Assembly: GCA_029255685.2 (NCBI GenBank)
Contig: CM055320.2
Location: forward strand, 9,782,614-9,846,613
Length of the DNA: 64,000 bases
Reading direction: 5' to 3'
Origin: Silene conica
Taxonomy: Eukaryota > Streptophyta > Magnoliopsida > Caryophyllales > Caryophyllaceae
The notes under the pieces are model-generated. The model ran no database searches, had not been told where the DNA came from, and worked only from the letters and a program-made list of their open reading frames with translations. Positions within the stretch are counted from its first letter, which is position 1. Every line of letters starts with the position of its first letter. Shown here piece by piece: positions 36,718-47,475 of this stretch. Position numbers and translations under genes: made by a program.

Positions 36718-38217
36718 TCAAGCTTGAAATTCGGGAGAATCACGATCATTCATGAACCTCTTCCAAACCGCGTGTTTCTTCCAGACTTGGTCAGCGACAG
36801 AATCAATCGGGATGCCTTTGGTTTCAGGCAAGAGGAAGACCACAAATAAGGCCATAACAAGAATCCAAGCTGAGAAAAAGATGAAGATGTAGGCTCGCAT
36901 GTGGCAAAGTAGGGAAAGGAAGGCTTGTGCGATCAAGAAGGTAAACAACATGTTAGCACTCACTGAAAAGGCGAACCCGGCTGTTCTGGTTTCCACGGGG
37001 AAAATTTCACTAGGTATGAGCCATCCAAGCGGACCCCAAGACCATGCAAAGGACATAACGAAGGTGCATGTTAGTAAAACCACCACAATTGCGGGTCCCT
37101 TGGCTAGTGTACCGGTGTCTGAGAGCTTCATTATGAGTATTATTCCTATTATGACTTGGCTTAGGAACATTTGGACACATGCTTGAAGTAAGAGTACTCG
37201 CCTTCCAAACTTGTCGACTCCAAACAACGAAACCAAAGTACTGAACACGTTAACAAGTCCTATTATGACCGCTGACAGAAGTGATCCGTTGCTTTGAAAA
37301 CCCATGGTTTGGAACAACACTGGAGCGTAGAACATGATTGCATTAATTCCGGTCATTTGTTGAAATACTTGTAGCATGATTCCGATGACTAGTGGAGGCA
37401 CGCTGTGCTTCTTCCTCAGTTCTTTGAACGGGTGTTTCACTAGCTTAGCCTGGAGACACGCCTCCTTGATTTCTTCTAGTTCAGCCTCCACGTTCTCCAC
37501 ACCCCGGACTTTCTTTAGCACTTGTTCACCCTCTTCCAAACGGTCCCTCTCAATGAGACTGGTGGGCGTCTCCGAGATGACTTTGGAGCCAATAAACAAG
37601 AGCAAGGCTGGAACCGCAGCCAAACCAAGAGACACTCTCCATCCTATACGGTCTAGATTTAGAGTTGCAAAGTTGACGAGATTAGCTATGAGGATGCCTA
37701 TCGTCACCAAGAGTTGGAACAGAATGTTAACTGCTCCCCTGTGTTGGACGGGTGCTATCTCCGACAAAAATAGAGGGACTGCCTCATTCCCGAACCCAAT
37801 GCCTACCCCCATTAGAACCCTACCAATGATTAGCATCCATAGATGCTGAGCCACAGTGCACAATATGCAGCCCCCCAGGAAACACAATGAGGATACCATG
37901 ATGGTTAGTTTTCGGCCTTTGAGCGAGCAGAGTTTTGATGCCAAGAAACTCGAAACAAGTGCTGATAGATACAAGGATGATGTGAAAAGCTGCAGATACT
38001 GGTTATCATATTTGCAGTAGTTACTCTCATGTGCATGTTGCTTTCTTTCGTACACTTTTGGAAAGAATTTAATCAAGAAATCATCCATACCCGTAACTCC
38101 TCCTGAAATTCCGATATCATAACCGAACATCAGGCCTCCACAAGCCGCTAATAACCAGCAAATAACAACATAAGGGGTTATTCTCCCTGGGAAATTGCCT
38201 TTCTCCATAACAGCCAT
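36718..38217 (-). CDS. STP: STP-type monosaccharide/H+ symporter, intronless
   Basis: One exon encodes 499 aa of a major-facilitator sugar porter, predicted to have 12 membrane helices and to carry hexose with protons across the plasma membrane. In order: GRITPYVVICWLLAACGGLM then FGYDIGISGG (Asp34, the position of the proton-binding Asp in STPs), a long extracellular lid with Cys68, GRVLMGVGIGFGNEAVPLFL (Arg133) then SEIAPVQHRG, FQLLVTIGIL (Gln168), PTSLIERDRLEEGEQVLKKV, QVFQQMTGINAIMFYAPV (sugar-site Gln286, Gln287, Asn292), VDKFGRR, WSWGPLGWLIPSEIFPVETR (Trp399), Cys438 (partner of the lid Cys in STPs) and PETKGIPID. GNE replaces the usual ANQ after helix 4, and SLKGRK replaces the usual acidic R-G-R loop. 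The length is only slightly under the usual 505-525 aa. Most plant STP genes have introns, so this may be a retrogene. All key residues are present, so it is probably functional. The exact STP number and substrate are not assignable. Confidence 0.92.
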   Translation of the reverse strand: MAVMEKGNFPGRITPYVVICWLLAACGGLMFGYDIGISGGVTGMDDFLIKFFPKVYERKQHAHESNYCKYDNQYLQLFTSSLYLSALVSSFLASKLCSLKGRKLTIMVSSLCFLGGCILCTVAQHLWMLIIGRVLMGVGIGFGNEAVPLFLSEIAPVQHRGAVNILFQLLVTIGILIANLVNFATLNLDRIGWRVSLGLAAVPALLLFIGSKVISETPTSLIERDRLEEGEQVLKKVRGVENVEAELEEIKEACLQAKLVKHPFKELRKKHSVPPLVIGIMLQVFQQMTGINAIMFYAPVLFQTMGFQSNGSLLSAVIIGLVNVFSTLVSLFGVDKFGRRVLLLQACVQMFLSQVIIGIILIMKLSDTGTLAKGPAIVVVLLTCTFVMSFAWSWGPLGWLIPSEIFPVETRTAGFAFSVSANMLFTFLIAQAFLSLLCHMRAYIFIFFSAWILVMALFVVFLLPETKGIPIDSVADQVWKKHAVWKRFMNDRDSPEFQA

Positions 38218-38257
38218 CTTATATTATTTCTTCTATGTGTTATATTATGTATTTTAT

Positions 38258-38334
38258 TTTTGATGTAAATATTCTGATGTATTATTATTCCTTGTATTTG
38301 TTATATGTATTTTTGATGTAAATATTCTGATGGA
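38258..38334. repeat. Direct duplication in transporter 5' leader
   Basis: ATTTTTGATGTAAATATTCT plus GATG occurs twice, about 53 bases apart, between the putative TATA box and the start codon. Confidence 0.85.
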
Positions 38335-38343
38335 ATGGCCATG

Positions 38344-38351
38344 TATTTATA
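38344..38351 (-). promoter_or_regulatory. Putative TATA box of the sugar transporter
   Basis: Minus-strand TATAAATA lies 127 bases upstream of the ATG at 38217, a plausible distance for a 90-100-base leader. Confidence 0.5.
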
Positions 38352-38390
38352 CTAATTCAAATTTGCATATATCTCCAATTTTCATAAGGT

Positions 38391-38447
38391 TAATCCTAGT
38401 CCTAATCCGAATCCTAATCCTAATCCTAATCCTAATCCGAATTCTAA
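38391..38447. repeat. (CCTAAT)n hexamer repeat
   Basis: About nine imperfect CCTAAT/CCGAAT units in tandem, 45-100 bases upstream of the putative TATA box of the transporter. Confidence 0.9.
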
Positions 38448-39522
38448 ATTCCTAATAATATGGAATCAAAGATATACTCCTAACTGAACATAAATCCACT
38501 TCCGATAAACCTTATACACTCCTAACCAGAAAGGTGATTTTCTTTCGTTGGTCGCTTTGCTATTCTTTTGATTCAGTTCGTACGGGTTTCGGTAAAACTT
38601 TGAACCTATAACGGTGATAAACGGTTCGATTAACCACTTTAACAGATTATAAACACTTTGGTTATTGATAACCGATAATTATTTTAATTTTTATGTATAC
38701 TTTTTTTTTCAAATTTTGTTAATCTCACAAAGAATCTTCTTTTAGCAATCAAAAGTTAATGGGTAAATTACTTAGGCTAATGATCAGAATTATGGAGGTA
38801 AATGCTAATTGTTGTTGGTGAGGGCCGAAGGTCCTGCCCCCATCTGACCGGCTATACGGGCCCTTTCTGCTCATAGCCAAGCTAGACCCGCCTCGCCCAG
38901 CCCCCATTCCCTCTGTCGGGTCACAAATCCCAAATCTGGCCTGTCCTTGACTCGCCTATTTAATTTTAAAAAATCATGTAGACCCTCAAACCCGGCCAGG
39001 CCCGCACCCCTATCGGCTCAAGGCACATCCAAGTAAACCAGCCCCGGTCCGGCACCTGGCAGCCCGGCCCAAGGCAGGTGTATCAAGTGGTCTTTAGTTA
39101 AGACGGTCCTAATTTAAGACGTCTCGGTTCTTTTATTTTTTCTTATTCAAATCATGTGTGAATTTATTTCGGTCTTAGACCGGAGTTTGTGATTTTGCAG
39201 TTTACATGCACGTCCACAGTCAAGAATAGACATAAATAATCGAAATGGAGAGAGTCTGTGTTAAATTTGATCGGAATTGGTGTTGGATTAAAGTTGAACA
39301 TTTTGCTACAAAATTGTTTAATCCTATATATTAAACCAACAATCACATAGCGTTAAAAGTCAACTTTTTAAAAAATATATTCAACGGGACCCACATTCAC
39401 TACCAATGTTTTTCGAATGAATTAGAGCCTCCTTTTAAATATAACTTCTACTTTTCAAAAGTATTTTTCAAAAAAGTATTTTATTTTAAAAATTAGGGTA
39501 GGTTTGGTTAAGCTCATAATAA
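38448..39522. other. Intergenic region with transposon debris
   Basis: A G/C-rich block at 38830-39070 with repeated GGCCC/CCCGGCC words looks like an old hAT-like MITE. TTAAGACGGTC-type words around 39090-39180 look like another degraded MITE. No gene is seen. Confidence 0.4.
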
Positions 39523-39818
39523 GGCCTCGTTTGGTTGACATACGGGAATTAATTTCCCATGATTTTGCAAAACACGTGAATTGCACAATTCATGTGAATT
39601 GCCTAAAATTCGTTTGGTTGACATCCTGGAATTGAATTAGCACAGGAGTTTCTAGTTACCTAGAGGGTCCTAGGTAATCAAATTCCTCCATAATGGAGGA
39701 GTTTGAGATTCCTAGGAAAAACAAAATCCCATGATTTGGAGTAACCAAACATCTTCATTTTTTCCAAATCATGTGATTTCCCAATTCACCCATTTTTATA
39801 TGGCAACCAAACGAGTCC
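39523..39818. mobile_element. 296-bp MITE with GGCCTCGTTTGGTTG ends
   Basis: Starts GGCCTCGTTTGGTTGACATA; the reverse complement of the end reads GGACTCGTTTGGTTGCCATA. TCGTTTGGTTGACATCC recurs near the middle and CATGTGATTT/CATGATTT words pair inside, so it folds back. The flanking bases TAA and TTA leave the target duplication unresolved (a Harbinger-type TWA is possible). Confidence 0.75.
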
Positions 39819-41574
39819 TTAAGTGTATTAGATAATTTCTAGTGTTTGGCAAAATTTACTTTTCTTTTTTCATTTATTGTTGTATAAATATATTTTCCAT
39901 CCAAATAGAAATATAAAATCAATTAATCAATCATAGAAATGAAATACGTACGATTATACTATATTGTAAATTATATCATGAGATCGTTGTATAGTACGAT
40001 TACTTTAAAAGTCATAATTTTATGTCATTTTATGTTAAAAAGTGACAATTATTTATTTTTTATAAAGTGATTTCTTAACTAAAAAAAAAAAATTACTATT
40101 TATTGTAAAATGCTCACTTTGTGTCTCTCGCAATCTCGCTCCATACAATGGTGACGACACAATAATTATCGTAATTAGTACAGTTTAATTTGTGAATCTG
40201 GTTTACGCATAAAGAATGTGACCTTTTTTATGTTTTTTTTTCCATGAGACTTGTGATATTTTTTAATTAGTATTCATTCTTATAATATTAGACTATACAT
40301 ATATATTTTATTGTATGTATAATGTTACAAACTAACATAAAAGATAATAAGTTTTGTTTATTAACAAAAATTGACAAAAGTAGAAAAAATAATTTACAGT
40401 ATCGAACGCCATGCCTTTAAATAATAATTTACCTAAAACAATGTAATTAGAGGATTATACAACCAGATGTATATATATCGTAGTATAGATTTTGAGCTCT
40501 ATGACAAAGAATTTGAGCTTATACATATACTTTACAAGCTTTATTAAAAAGAATTTTAGCGTCTTTATAAAAAAATTGTAAATCAAAATATTATATTGAA
40601 ACTCAAAAATAATTCTTATAAAACCCAAAGATTTTAATTTGAAGTTTGAACACTGCAAAATTATAGTGCAAGAAACAATTGTTAAAAGCCCAAAAAAAAT
40701 TACATATAAGCTCAATTAGATTTGTATTAGATGTACGATCCTCATATACATCTAGATGTATAGTCCTATTTGTGATAGATCGTAAGAGAATGATGGAAAA
40801 AGGAAGTTGCATTTGTTGGTTTTGGAAGAAATAGAAACAGAAACATTAAATTCTTGCTTCTATTTTTTTGGATGAAAGTGGTTTTAAGTTTTAGAAAAAC
40901 TGTTCTTATTTTTCAAAAATTGAGTGCTTGGCTTAGCTTCTGATTTTGAGAAACAAAAACGTTTTTTTAAACTCGGTCAAACACATACTTTGGAAAATGC
41001 CATGGGAATCTGGAACTTACTTGTCAACGAATTTATCTTAGTTGACCGATTACTCTAGTGCAAGTAGTACAAGCAACATATTTTGGAAAATCATTCTGGA
41101 AAATAATTTTGGGAATTTAGGATTTGAAATCTATTTTGATTTGGGAAATTGATGAATATGGGTGTGTAGTTAGTTTGGGTAGGCTGTGTAATTAGGGAGA
41201 TCAATATGGGTATTTTGTATAAATTGTAACTTAACAAGGCGAAATTTTTTTAAAAAGTTGGTTCGGGATTGAAATACGATGGTGTCGTGGAGTATACGTA
41301 AAAGTTTGGGGGTTATTTGTAAAAAAACAAATACGTGGTAGTAATTTGTAAAAATACGCATATACGTGGTGGTTATTTTTAATTTATCCATAAGTTTATG
41401 ATCTATAAATCTTATCTTATACACTAAAAAAATCTGAAAACTTCCCTAAATGACGTAAATGACGTAGGTGTTAAATCTAAAAATAGTACTTACGCATTCA
41501 CTATTGTCGTCTACGTGATATATCTTTTCATTACCATGCATCTTTGGATCGTCACAAGACTCACAACTCTCATG
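39819..41574. other. AT-rich intergenic DNA
   Basis: Very AT-rich, with only short chance open frames. I see no gene or clear element. Confidence 0.5.
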
Positions 41575-42372
41575 TAGAGCTGACAAATAATGACACGACA
41601 CGAAAACACGACACGAACCCGACACGTAATTAGCGGGTTTGGGTTGAGGCTTAATGACCCATTTATGTAAGTGGGTCGACACGAACACGACACGATATTT
41701 AATTGGGTCGGGTTTGGATTGAGCTCTTTAAACACGAACCCGACACGAATGACCTGTTTACTAAATTAACCGTAATTTTTTTTATCCTTCATCACATAAA
41801 TATACTTAAACTTTCAAATATGGACATGACACGAAAACCCGACACGAACCCGACACGAAATATATGGGTTAGGGTTAAGGCTCGATGACCCATTTATCTA
41901 AGTGGGTCGACACGAACATGACACGAAGTTTAATTGGGTCGGGTTTGGGTTGGAGGTTTTGTGACCCGTTTACCCGTGACACGAACACGAACCCGACACG
42001 ACTCGATCTGTTTGCCAGGTCTAGTCGACACGAACACGACACGATATTTAATTGGGTCGGGTTTCGGTTGAGCTCTTTAAGCACGAACCCGACACGAATG
42101 GCCTGTTTACTAAATAAATCGTAATTTTTTTATCCTTCATCGCATAAATATACTTAAACTTTTACAAATATGAACATGACACGAAAACACGACACGAACC
42201 CGACACGAAATTAACGGGTTAGGGTTGAGACTTGATGACCTATTTATCTAAGTTGTCGACACGAACACGATACAAAATTTAATTGGGCCGGGTTTGGGTT
42301 GGAGGTTTTGAGACCCGTTTACCTGTGACACGAACACGAACCCGACACGACCCGATCTGTTTGCCGGATCTA
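41575..42372. mobile_element. 798-bp hAT-type element (CACGACACGAAC-rich)
   Basis: Ends TAGAGCTGACAAA and TTTGCCGGATCTA are inverted with few mismatches. Flanks CTCTCATG (41567-41574) and CTCACATG (42373-42380) are an 8-bp target duplication with one change. The body repeats ACACGAACCCGACACGA and GGGTCGGGTTTGGGTT several times, including one internal duplication of about 450 bases. No transposase. It is structurally a sister of the element at 13284-13813. Confidence 0.85.
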
Positions 42373-42626
42373 CTCACATGTATTAACCTTTAACAACCAG
42401 AAATCCTTAATTAGCAAGACATGTAGGACGGTGCTAATATTTACTGCAATTGTTAATAATAATTTTCGGTTTTTCGGTATGTTCGGTATGAGTAATTTAT
42501 ATAAAGGTATAAAAAAATTGATGGTTAATTGTGTATTAATTTGCCATGATTTTAGGAAGTATTTTAGGTAGTCAACCCCGAAATTTTGGGAAGTTATTTG
42601 TGCCTACCTAAAATTTAGGTAATTGT

Positions 42627-42815
<189 letters not shown>

Positions 42816-42889
42816 TTTTTTAAAAAAATTAATGACATAATTGGATTCGGCATGGAATTTTATGGCTAGAGAACATATTTCTTGGTCTA

Positions 42890-45800
42890 GAAAATAAATA
42901 CTAGTGACGAATTGTTTAATTTCTTACTTCGTGAATTTTGGACCTAAATTTGTGAAACCGGAACCTTATTTCGTGAAACTTGGACTTAAAAATTTTGTTT
43001 AATCACGAAATTTATAATTTCTTATTTCGTGAATCTTGGACCTTAATTTGTAAAGTCGGGACCTTATTTCGTGAAACTTGGACTTAAATATTTGTTTACT
43101 CACGAAATGTTTAATTTCTTATTTCGTGAATATTGGACCTTAATTTGTGAAACCGGAACCTTATTTCGTGAGACTTGGACTTAAAATTTTGTTGCGCACA
43201 AAATATATAATTTTTTATTTCGTGAATCTTGGACCTTAATTTGTGAAACGGGTACCTTATTTTGTGAAACTTGGACTTAAAATGTTTATTTACTCACGAA
43301 ATTTTTAATTTTTATTTCGTAAATCTTGGACCTTAATTTGTGAAACCGGAACCTTATTTCGTGAAACTTGGATTTAAAATGTTTGTTTACTCACGAATTG
43401 TTTAATTTCTTACTTCGTGAATTTTGGACCTTAATTTGTGAAACCGGAACCTTATTTCGTGAGACTTGGACTTAAAAAGTTTGTTTACTCACGAAATATA
43501 TAATTTCTTATTTCGTGAATCTTGGACCTTAATTTGTGAAGTCGAGACCTTATTTCGTGAAACTTGGACTTAAAATATTTGTTTACTCACGAAATGTTTA
43601 ATTTCTTATTTCGTGAATATTGGACCTTAATTTGTGAAACCAGAACCTTATTTCGTGAAACTTGGACTTAAAATATTTGTTGCGCACAAAATATATAATT
43701 TTTTATTTCGTGAATCTTGGACCTTAATTTGTGAAACGGGAACCTTTTTTCGTGAAACTTGGACTTAAAATGTTTGTTTACTCACGAAATTTTTAATTTT
43801 TTATTTCGTGAATCTTGGACCTTAATTTGTGAAGTCGGGACCTTATTTCGTGAAACTTGGATTTAAAATGTTTGTTTACTCACGAATTGTTTAATTTCTT
43901 ACTTCGTGAATTTTGGACCTTAATTTGTGAAACCGGAACCTTATTTCGTGAAACTTGCACTTAAAATATTTGTTTAATCACGAAATGTATAATTTCTTAT
44001 TTCGTGAATCTTGGACCTTAATTTGTGAAGTCGGGACCTTATTTCGCGAAATTTGGACTTGAAATATTTGTTTACTCACGAAATGTTTAATTTCTTATTT
44101 CGTGAATCTTGGACCTTAATTTGTGAAACCGGAACCTTATTTCGTGAAACTTGTACTTTAAATATTTGTTGCGCACAAAATATATAATTTTTTATTTCGT
44201 GAATCTTGGACCTTAATTTGTGAAACCGGGACCTTATTTCGTGAAACTTGTACTTAAAATGTTTGTTTACTCACGAAATTTTTAATTTTTTATTTTGTAA
44301 ATCTTGGACCTTAATTTGTGAAACCGGAACCTTATTTCGTGAAACTTGGATTTAAAATGTTTGTTTACTCACGAAATTAATTTCTTATTTCGTGAATCTT
44401 AGATCTTAATTTGGGAAACCGATAACTTATTTCGTGAAACTTGAACTTAAAATGTTTGTTTACTCACGAAATATATAATTTCTTATTTCGTGAATCTTCG
44501 ACCTTAATTTTTGAAACCGGGACCTTATATCGTGTAACTTGGACATAAAATGTATGTTTACTCACGAAATGTATAATTTCTTATTTCGTGAATCTTGGAA
44601 CTTAAACTGTGAAATTAGGATCTTATTTCGTGAAACCTCGACTTAAAATGTTTATTTACGCAAAAAATGTATAATTTCTTATTTCGTGAATCTTGGACCT
44701 TAATTTGTGAAACTAGGATCTTATTTCGTGAAACCTAGACTTAAAATGCTTGTTTAAGCAAGAAATATATAATTGTTTATTTCGTTAATCTTGGACTTAA
44801 TTTGTAAAACCGAGACCTTATTTCGTGAAACTTAAACTTAAAATGTTTGTTTACTCACGAAATGTTTAATTTCTTATTTCGTGAATCTTGGACCTTAATT
44901 TGTGAAACCGGAACCTTATTTCGTGAAACTTGGACTTAAAATATTTGTTGCGCACAAAATATATAATTTTTTATTTCGTGAATCTTGGACCTTAATTTGT
45001 GAAACCGGGACCTTATTTCGTGAAATTTGGATTTAAAATGTTTGTTTACTCACGAAATTAATTTCTTATTTCGTGAATCTTAGACCTTAATTTGTAAAAC
45101 CGGAACCTTATATCGTGTAACTTGGACATTAAATGTATGTTTACTCACGAAATGTATAATTTCTTTTTTCGTGAATCTTGAAACTTAAACTGTGAAACTA
45201 GGATTTTATTTCGTGAAACCTCGACTTAAAATATTTGTTTACGCAAGTAATGTATAATTTCTTATTTCGTGAATCTTGGACCTTAATTTGTGACATCGGC
45301 ACCTTATTTCTTGAAACTTTGACTTAAAATGTTTCTTTTCGCAAGAAATGTAAAATTTCTTATTTCGTGAATCTTGGACCTTATTTCGTGAAACTAGGAC
45401 ATAAAATGTTTAATTACTCACGAAATGTATCTTTTTTTTTTCTTATTTCGTGAATCTTAAACTTTAATTTGTGAAACTAGGATCTTATTTCGTGAAACCT
45501 CGACCTAAAATGTTTGTTTACGCAAGAAATGTACAATTTCTTATTTCGTGAATCTTGGACCTTAATTTGTGAAACTAGGATCTTATTTCGTGAAACCTCG
45601 ACTTAAAATGCTTGTTTATGCAAGAAATATATAATTGTTTATTTCGTTAATCTTGGACCTTTGTAAAACCGGGACCTTATTTCGTGAAACTTGGATTTAA
45701 AATGTTTGTTTACTCACGAAATGTTTAATTTCTTATTTCGTGAATCTTGGACCTTAATTTGTGAAACCGGGACCTTATTTCGTGAAACTTGGACATAAAA

Positions 45801-46345
45801 TGTTTATTTACTCACGAAATGTATATTTTTTTCTTATTTCTTGAATCTTGTACCTTAATTTGTGAAACTAGGATCTTATTTCGTGAAACCTCGACTTAAA
45901 ATGTTTGTTTACGCATGAATTGTATAATTTCTTATTTCGTGAATCTTGAACCTTAATTTGTGAAACTAGGATCTTATTTCGTGAAAGCTCGACTTAAAAT
46001 GCTTGTTTCCGCAAGAAACATATGCTTTCTTATTTCGTGAATCTTGGAACTTAATTTGTAAAATCGGGACCTTATTTCGTGAAACTTGGGCTTAAAATGT
46101 TTGTTACTCACGAAATGTATAATTTCTTATTTTGTGAATCTTGAACCTTAATTTGTGAGATTAGGACCTTAATTTGTGAAGCCTGGATTTAAAATGTTTG
46201 TTTACTCACGAAATGTATAATTTCTTATTTCGTGAATCTTGGACCTTAATTTGTGAAACTAGGACCTTATTTCGTGAAACCTCGACTTAAAATGTTTGTG
46301 TACGCACGAATCTATAATTTCTTATTTCGTGAATGTTGGACCTTA
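42890..46345. repeat. 98-bp tandem array with five-monomer higher-order repeat
   Basis: About 35 diverged monomers of about 98 bases, built on CTTATTTCGTGAATCTTGGA, CCTTAATTTGTGAAACCGG and ACCTTATTTCGTGAAACTTG. Each monomer itself contains two related halves (TTTCGTGAA... / TTTGTGAAA...). The rare variant GTTGCGCACAAAATATA recurs at 43191, 43679, 44168 and 44947, spacings of 488, 489 and 779 bases (5, 5 and 8 monomers). The variant CGAATTGTTTAATTTCTTAC recurs at 42908, 43394 and 43883. So the left part is a higher-order array of five monomers, while the right part (45-46.3 kb) is more degenerate. It is noncoding. Confidence 0.95.
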
Positions 46346-46566
46346 ATTGACATCGACAGTTTTGCCAGGTTTACTTATAATCCTAATAAAAAATGTTTGT
46401 ATAAGAAATTTAATAGAATAAGGGAACAAAGATGTACTGCAAGTTCTTTGGTTTTGTAAAAATCATCCCTTTGTGGGATTTGGTAGTCACAAACAGGGAT
46501 GAAAAAGGCTCATTGTAATCAATATCAAAGCTCAAATGAATAAGCGATAACAACGACTAGTGATTC
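46346..46566. other. Short spacer between the 98-bp array and the candidate gene
   Basis: Non-repeat sequence that presumably includes the 3' UTR of the minus-strand candidate gene. Confidence 0.3.
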
Positions 46567-47026
46567 TTAAATGTTTTCCACTAGAATACTTGCCACATCT
46601 GAATCAACCTGAAACATGTTAGCAAAGTCCGGCAACCGTAGGATCTGTAGATTGCAAATAAGATAAAAGAGAACACAAACTTGGGAAAAGGTTAATATCT
46701 TGTACAACCATGAGATCAGGTCTAACGACCATGCTACAATTTCACTCAAGATAATGTTACGCAAGAACGGAATTTGTGAACCCCCTGAGGCGTACCACCA
46801 AAATTTGTTAATGCATTCAGCTACAAAACATGGACCAGTAGACTATCTTCAATGATCTCTGCATAAACCAAAAAGTAAAACATAATCATTTTCAGAGTAA
46901 TTCTTTGGATTTTTACCAATTACCATTCCTCTTTTCAGTAAATTTTGGCACTTTAAAACTGACTAGATTCCGCTTAGAAAACAACAGTGATGAATTTAAA
47001 CTCAAAACCCAAAGATGCTTCGCCAT
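46567..47026 (-). CDS. Candidate small gene, function unknown
   Basis: Exon A (46924-47026) begins ATGGCGAAGCAT and reads MAKHLWVLSLNSSLLFSKRN then LVSFKVPKFTEKRN. It ends at a good donor (AATG|gtaatt). Joining to acceptor cctcag at 46785 keeps frame through GGSQIPFLRNIILSEI to a stop at 46567 (106 aa). A 109-base T-rich stretch starting gtagca and ending ctacag at the end of exon B could be a further intron, in phase, leaving about 70 aa ending FANMFQVDSDVASILVENI. The basic, Ser/Leu-rich start could be an organelle-targeting peptide. I recognise no family. An alternative acceptor (atgcag at about 46878) would truncate the protein at 46 aa. The probable 5' leader exon is at 52884-53035, so the first intron would contain the Copia element. 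Confidence 0.35.
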
Positions 47027-47339
47027 AACACCAAGTATTACTAATTTGCTCGCTTCATTAAGTAAGTCTCTCTTAAAGCCGTTATCAGCTTAAATCAAAT
47101 TTAAAATTAATCTATAAGACTAACAACTACTCTTATTAACTAGGTATATGGGTTGTCTTAGATCTATTTCACGATTACAACCGTCTCAAATGAGAATTTG
47201 TAATTGTATTAAGGCAAACATTTCAAAAGGTCAACGCATAATTAGCATTATCCGGGTTAGACACTTTTAACTAACACATTCTGTGATTTTTGTCCACATT
47301 AAAGAATTCCCGTAACAAGAAGGATCTATGATCACAACC

Positions 47340-47475
47340 TGTTAATGATTGAATCCCTGCCATATTATTTCATAGACTAGAGTATATAAAGTACAACAGT
47401 TACAACGAGAGCAAACCAAAAGCTATACAGGAGTAAATACAATTAAATAGATACAGAGTATTTACTCGACTAATA
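47340..47475 (-). repeat. 3' LTR of the Copia element
   Basis: 136 bases, identical to 51845-51980. In element orientation it starts TATTAGTCGAG and ends ATTAACA, so the first base pair is TA instead of the usual TG. Confidence 0.95.

Noticed and set aside
36899-37849. Two plus-strand open frames opposite the sugar transporter
   Set aside because: Antisense shadows of the STP coding exon.
42890-46345. Regular repeats considered as a CRISPR-like array
   Set aside because: The units are contiguous 98-base monomers without unique spacers, in a plant nuclear genome. It is a tandem satellite-like array.
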